Origin: Bordetella parapertussis
GTDB taxonomy: Bacteria > Pseudomonadota > Gammaproteobacteria > Burkholderiales > Burkholderiaceae_B
Assembly (NCBI GenBank): GCA_945895265.1
Contig: CAMDEF010000005.1
Span: 62,001-126,000, forward strand
DNA: 64,000 nucleotides
Direction of reading: 5' to 3'
Below are positions 61,496 through 64,000 of the stretch, piece after piece. Positions within the stretch are counted from its first letter, which is position 1. Each line of letters opens with the position of its first letter. The position numbers were made by a program, and so were the translations under genes. The notes under the pieces are model-generated. The model saw only the letters and a list, made by a program, of their open reading frames with translations, was not told the origin of the DNA and made no database searches.

Positions 61496-61998
61496 GGGGC
61501 AGATCAAGCACGCACAGAACACACCGCAGGTTTAGCGGGTTTAGTCTGGTTTTGCTCGTGGCCTTGGGTCTTGGCGCAAGCACAGCCGTGGCGGGTGGGT
61601 CGAAAGACTTTCAACCACTCGTCATGTCTGAAAAATATCGCAGCGAATGTGCCTCGTGTCATTTGGCGTACCCGCCAGCCTTGTTGCCTTTAGCCACTTG
61701 GCGACGTTTGCTTGGAAGTTTAGACAAGCATTACGGCGTAGACGCTTCGCTTGAGCCTGCTGAGGTCTTAGAGATTTCTAAATGGCTAGAACCGTTGGCT
61801 AGCACCTATAAAAAAGTGCGCGAAGAGCCGCAAGAGGATCGCATTACCAAATCAGCGTGGTTTGTGCGCGAACACCGCAAGATTGAGGCTGAGGTTTGGT
61901 TGCGCGAAAGTATTAAGAGTGCGGCAAATTGTGCGGCGTGCCATACCACGGCAGAGCAGGGCAACTACAACGACGATTTTGTGAGGATACCGAAATGA
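61492..61998 (+). CDS. Diheme cytochrome c (DHC family)
   Basis: A 168-residue periplasmic cytochrome with a basic signal region and two heme sites, CASCH (53-57) and CAACH (147-151). The form SEKYRSECASCHLAYPPALLP and the terminal NYNDDFVRIPK match the diheme cytochrome c family. It is coupled on both sides (ATGA overlaps) to the DUF1924 and b561 genes and would shuttle electrons between them. Confidence 0.92.
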   Translation: MRGRSSTHRTHRRFSGFSLVLLVALGLGASTAVAGGSKDFQPLVMSEKYRSECASCHLAYPPALLPLATWRRLLGSLDKHYGVDASLEPAEVLEISKWLEPLASTYKKVREEPQEDRITKSAWFVREHRKIEAEVWLRESIKSAANCAACHTTAEQGNYNDDFVRIPK

Positions 61999-62657
61999 AC
62001 CTGACGCTTAATCCGACAGAACATAAGATGACCTCGCCCGTCGCGACACGGCGTGTGAATGACGCGGCAACACGCACGTTTCACTGGTTGTTTGCCTTCT
62101 CCTTTATAGGTGCCTATCTGACAGCAGACTTCGAACGTTTGCGTGGTGTGCACGTGACGCTTGGCTACACGATGCTTGGCCTGCTAGGGTTTCGCATTGT
62201 TTGGGGCTTGGTTGGGCCAAAACATGTACGCTTCAAGTTGCTGTTTGGCAAACTCTCAGGCTTACACTCTTGGGTAGCCTCGACGCGCAAGGCGTCCAGT
62301 CTTCAAGCGATTGGTTGGAAACAAGGGCAGAATCTGCTGATCGCTCTTACCGTACTGAGCCTGTTGGTATTGGTCTTGCCTTTGGTGGGGTCGGGTTATT
62401 TGGTGAATAACGATCTTGGCGGAAAATTCATCGAAGGCGCGCACGAATTTTTTGGTGAACTATATCTCTGGAGCGTCGTGCTTCACCTTGCACTGATCGC
62501 GTTGATCAGTATGTTGCGGCGGCGCAATATGGCCTCTCCTATGCTCACAGGCCAAATTCCGGGGCCTGGGCCAGACCTTGTACGTTCTGAGCAGCGTGTA
62601 TGGGCAGGCTTGCTGATGCTTGGGTGCGCGAGTTGGTGGATCTGGTCGCTTGTGTGA
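61995..62657 (+). CDS. Cytochrome b561-family membrane protein
   Basis: A 220-residue membrane protein with four to five helices. Heme-ligand histidines are in RTFHWLFAFSF, RGVHVTLGYTML, GAHEFFGELY and VVLHLALIALI. YTMLGLLGFRIVWGLVG is a b561 hallmark. It likely takes electrons from quinol and passes them to the diheme and DUF1924 cytochromes. It overlaps the diheme cytochrome gene by four bases. Confidence 0.92.
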   Translation: MNLTLNPTEHKMTSPVATRRVNDAATRTFHWLFAFSFIGAYLTADFERLRGVHVTLGYTMLGLLGFRIVWGLVGPKHVRFKLLFGKLSGLHSWVASTRKASSLQAIGWKQGQNLLIALTVLSLLVLVLPLVGSGYLVNNDLGGKFIEGAHEFFGELYLWSVVLHLALIALISMLRRRNMASPMLTGQIPGPGPDLVRSEQRVWAGLLMLGCASWWIWSLV

Positions 62658-62713
62658 TGCGTTGATGGGCTATGATTGACAGTCTTTTCGTGCTGACTAC
62701 CCAAAGGATCAAC

Positions 62714-63235
62714 ATGAATTTTTGTGCGAATTGTGGTACTAAAAAAAATATTGACGCCAAGTTTTGTCCAAATTGTGGCCAGTCAGTGACGGCAACCGCA
62801 CCGGCACAAACAGCGCTTAACATTAGTGCTGCCGTCAAAAAAGAGCTGATTCAACTTAGTAATGCCTACTTCAGCATGTACGCGGTGAGCCTACTTCTGA
62901 TGAAGCTTCAAGTTGAAGGTGGCTTTCAAAATACTCTGAGTGATCTGGGCGATGATGTCGGACTGGTACTTGCGTTTATGTTTGTTGTGATTGGTGCAGC
63001 GGTTGCCTTGCTTTATTTTACGGTGCGGGTACAGGGTATCAATCGCGGTAAGCCAGGCTGGGTGCTCGGCACACTAGTCGTGATCGGCGCAGCGACGCTA
63101 TGGTCTTGGACCATCGCAAACTTTTCAAATTTTAATTGGGCAGACTGGCTGTCCGAAGCCATTGGGGTTGGACAGCTATATGTATTATTTGCAATCTATC
63201 AATTGCTCAACGCCACTAAATCTGCACAAAAGTGA
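62714..63235 (+). CDS. Zinc-ribbon membrane protein
   Basis: A 173-residue protein. The start MNFCANCGTKKNIDAKFCPNC is a double CxxC zinc ribbon; after a linker rich in Ala and Thr come three or four membrane segments. AAAGGATC precedes the ATG. The role is unknown; zinc-ribbon plus membrane domain proteins are common and diverse. Confidence 0.8.
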   Translation: MNFCANCGTKKNIDAKFCPNCGQSVTATAPAQTALNISAAVKKELIQLSNAYFSMYAVSLLLMKLQVEGGFQNTLSDLGDDVGLVLAFMFVVIGAAVALLYFTVRVQGINRGKPGWVLGTLVVIGAATLWSWTIANFSNFNWADWLSEAIGVGQLYVLFAIYQLLNATKSAQK

Positions 63236-63279
63236 ATAGCAGCCGAAAGTACAAATTTCCGCGTTGGTAAGATGAAAAT

Positions 63280-63942
63280 ATGCCTCTTAACCTACCCGTT
63301 TTACTTCAAGCCGAAGGTCTCTCAAAACGGGTTTCGCCTGAGCGCTGGCTGTTTCGAAACCTGAATATTTCTGTTGCGCCAGGCGAACAACTTGCGCTTC
63401 GAGGCGCTTCAGGTGTTGGCAAATCTACGTTGCTGAACCTGATGGCTGGGCTTGATCTTCCCGACGAGGGGCGTGTGCTGTTAAAAGGTCAGAATCTGGC
63501 TGATATGACCAAGAGTGAACAGCTAGCGTTGCGTCGGGCGACTTTTGGTTTCGTGTTTCAGGCGTTTCACTTAATGCCGCATCTCAATGCCTTACAAAAT
63601 GTAATGGTGCCCTGTTTGTTGGCGGGCTTAGCCTACGCGCAGGCAAAAGAACGTGCTGAGCGTTTACTCGAAGCACTTGAACTCACGGGTGTCGCGCAAT
63701 CTTTTCCCTCAGTGTTATCAGGTGGTGAGCAGCAACGCGTGGCGTTGGCGCGAGCGCTCGTCCATCGCCCTGAAATTGTCTTGGCCGATGAACCCACCGG
63801 TAATCTTGACCCTGAAACGGCGCACAAAGCGCTGAGCCTTCTTTGTAGTACCTGTCGCGAGCAAGGTGCGGCGTTACTGATGGTGACGCATTCAGCTGAG
63901 TCTGCAGCCAGGCTTGATCGAACTTTTGTTTTAACCGGCTAA
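63280..63942 (+). CDS. ABC transporter ATP-binding protein (LolD/MacB type)
   Basis: A 220-residue ATPase. Walker A GASGVGKST (42-50), signature LSGGEQQRVALARAL, Walker B IVLADEPTGNLD and H-loop VTHSAES are complete. The Q-loop block VFQAFHLMPHLNALQNV is typical of the LolD/MacB/FtsE group. The stop overlaps the next start (TAATG), and the next gene begins like an FtsX-type permease, so it is probably an envelope exporter or lipoprotein-release system rather than an importer. Confidence 0.9.
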   Translation: MPLNLPVLLQAEGLSKRVSPERWLFRNLNISVAPGEQLALRGASGVGKSTLLNLMAGLDLPDEGRVLLKGQNLADMTKSEQLALRRATFGFVFQAFHLMPHLNALQNVMVPCLLAGLAYAQAKERAERLLEALELTGVAQSFPSVLSGGEQQRVALARALVHRPEIVLADEPTGNLDPETAHKALSLLCSTCREQGAALLMVTHSAESAARLDRTFVLTG

Positions 63943-64000
63943 TGCTGTTCTTTTGGCTCTTGACTTCTGCCTTTCGGGCGCAACCGGGTCGTTGGCTGAT
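63942..64000 (+). CDS. FtsX-like permease, partial
   Basis: The first 19 codons of a protein that continues past the right edge. MLFFWLLTSAFRAQPGRWL is a hydrophobic, positively charged start like those of FtsX/LolE-type permeases. It begins within the stop of the ATPase gene. Too short for more. Confidence 0.7.
   Translation, partial: MLFFWLLTSAFRAQPGRWL

Noticed and set aside
1..64000. tRNA, rRNA, insertion sequence, prophage or replication-origin features
   Set aside because: I scanned for their typical sequences and gene content and saw none; a dedicated tRNA/ncRNA search was not possible here.

Overview
This window reads as a stretch of chromosome from a betaproteobacterium, most likely Burkholderiales and close to the Alcaligenaceae. 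The main reasons are four Bug/TctC-type periplasmic binding proteins with no TctAB partner genes, two TRAP transporters, a HiPIP, a DUF1924/diheme cytochrome/b561 cluster beside a two-component system, and the style of the ugp and queC genes. This placement is inference from gene content; no 16S or marker gene lies in the window. I saw no tRNA, rRNA, CRISPR array, transposase or phage gene. The window is about 90 % coding, with 69 protein genes called. The first (glpD) and last (an FtsX-like permease) are cut by the window edges.

Layout. 1-8948 (minus): one tight eight-gene operon that imports a solute (binding protein, two permeases, ATPase), cleaves a sulfate ester (formylglycine sulfatase plus its own activating FGE) and feeds glycerol metabolism (GlpK, GlpD). 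9255-10307: a divergent LacI-type regulator with two matching operator-like sites in the intergenic region. 10581-14968: ugpB-A-E-C, glycerol-3-phosphate-type uptake, with a 7 x 14-bp tandem repeat before ugpC. 15137-18833: a LigI-like amidohydrolase with a TRAP transporter. 18901-21152 (minus): mmsA and queC.

21350-28107: a compact seven-gene type II fatty-acid/polyketide-like island: FabL-type enoyl reductase, FabG-type ketoreductase, ACP, double-hotdog dehydratase, an active ketosynthase, a Cys-less ketosynthase-like partner, and a fusion of an AcpS-like phosphopantetheinyl transferase to an LpxL-like acyltransferase. It looks self-sufficient for building an acyl chain on its own ACP and delivering it to a lipid-like acceptor. 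I consider it the strongest candidate for an undescribed system here.

28220-30896: small envelope proteins, HiPIP and a PEP mutase/isocitrate lyase-family enzyme. 31185-37718: DUF1445 hydro-lyase, second TRAP system, DUF2848 and amidase, probably one catabolic unit. 37930-42385: small lipoprotein, RIO kinase, ilvE, a hypothetical gene and a multi-pass membrane protein. 42414-49404 (minus): three Bug proteins, an acyltransferase-3, an Ldh2-family dehydrogenase, a VOC protein and a TRAP-type binding protein without a signal peptide. 49953-52604: a MerR/LitR-like regulator with an Rrf2-like gene, a DUF2805 gene, a tiny Cys-rich gene and an SDR, resembling light/oxidative-stress clusters but without a photolyase. 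52760-58334: fourth Bug protein, a repeat-bearing lipoprotein-like protein, DUF3237 and a pair of acyl-CoA dehydrogenases. 58452-62657: histidine kinase, response regulator and PepSY protein opposite a cytochrome c/b561 cluster. 62714-64000: zinc-ribbon membrane protein and a LolD-like ABC ATPase with the start of its permease.

A theme across the window is short, degenerate tandem repeats placed at or just before gene starts: 14 bp x 7 before ugpC, 36 bp x 2 before DUF1445, 30 bp x 4 in a Bug N-terminus, 39 bp x 6 in a lipoprotein-like N-terminus, and 27 bp x 5 spanning the PepSY/response-regulator junction.
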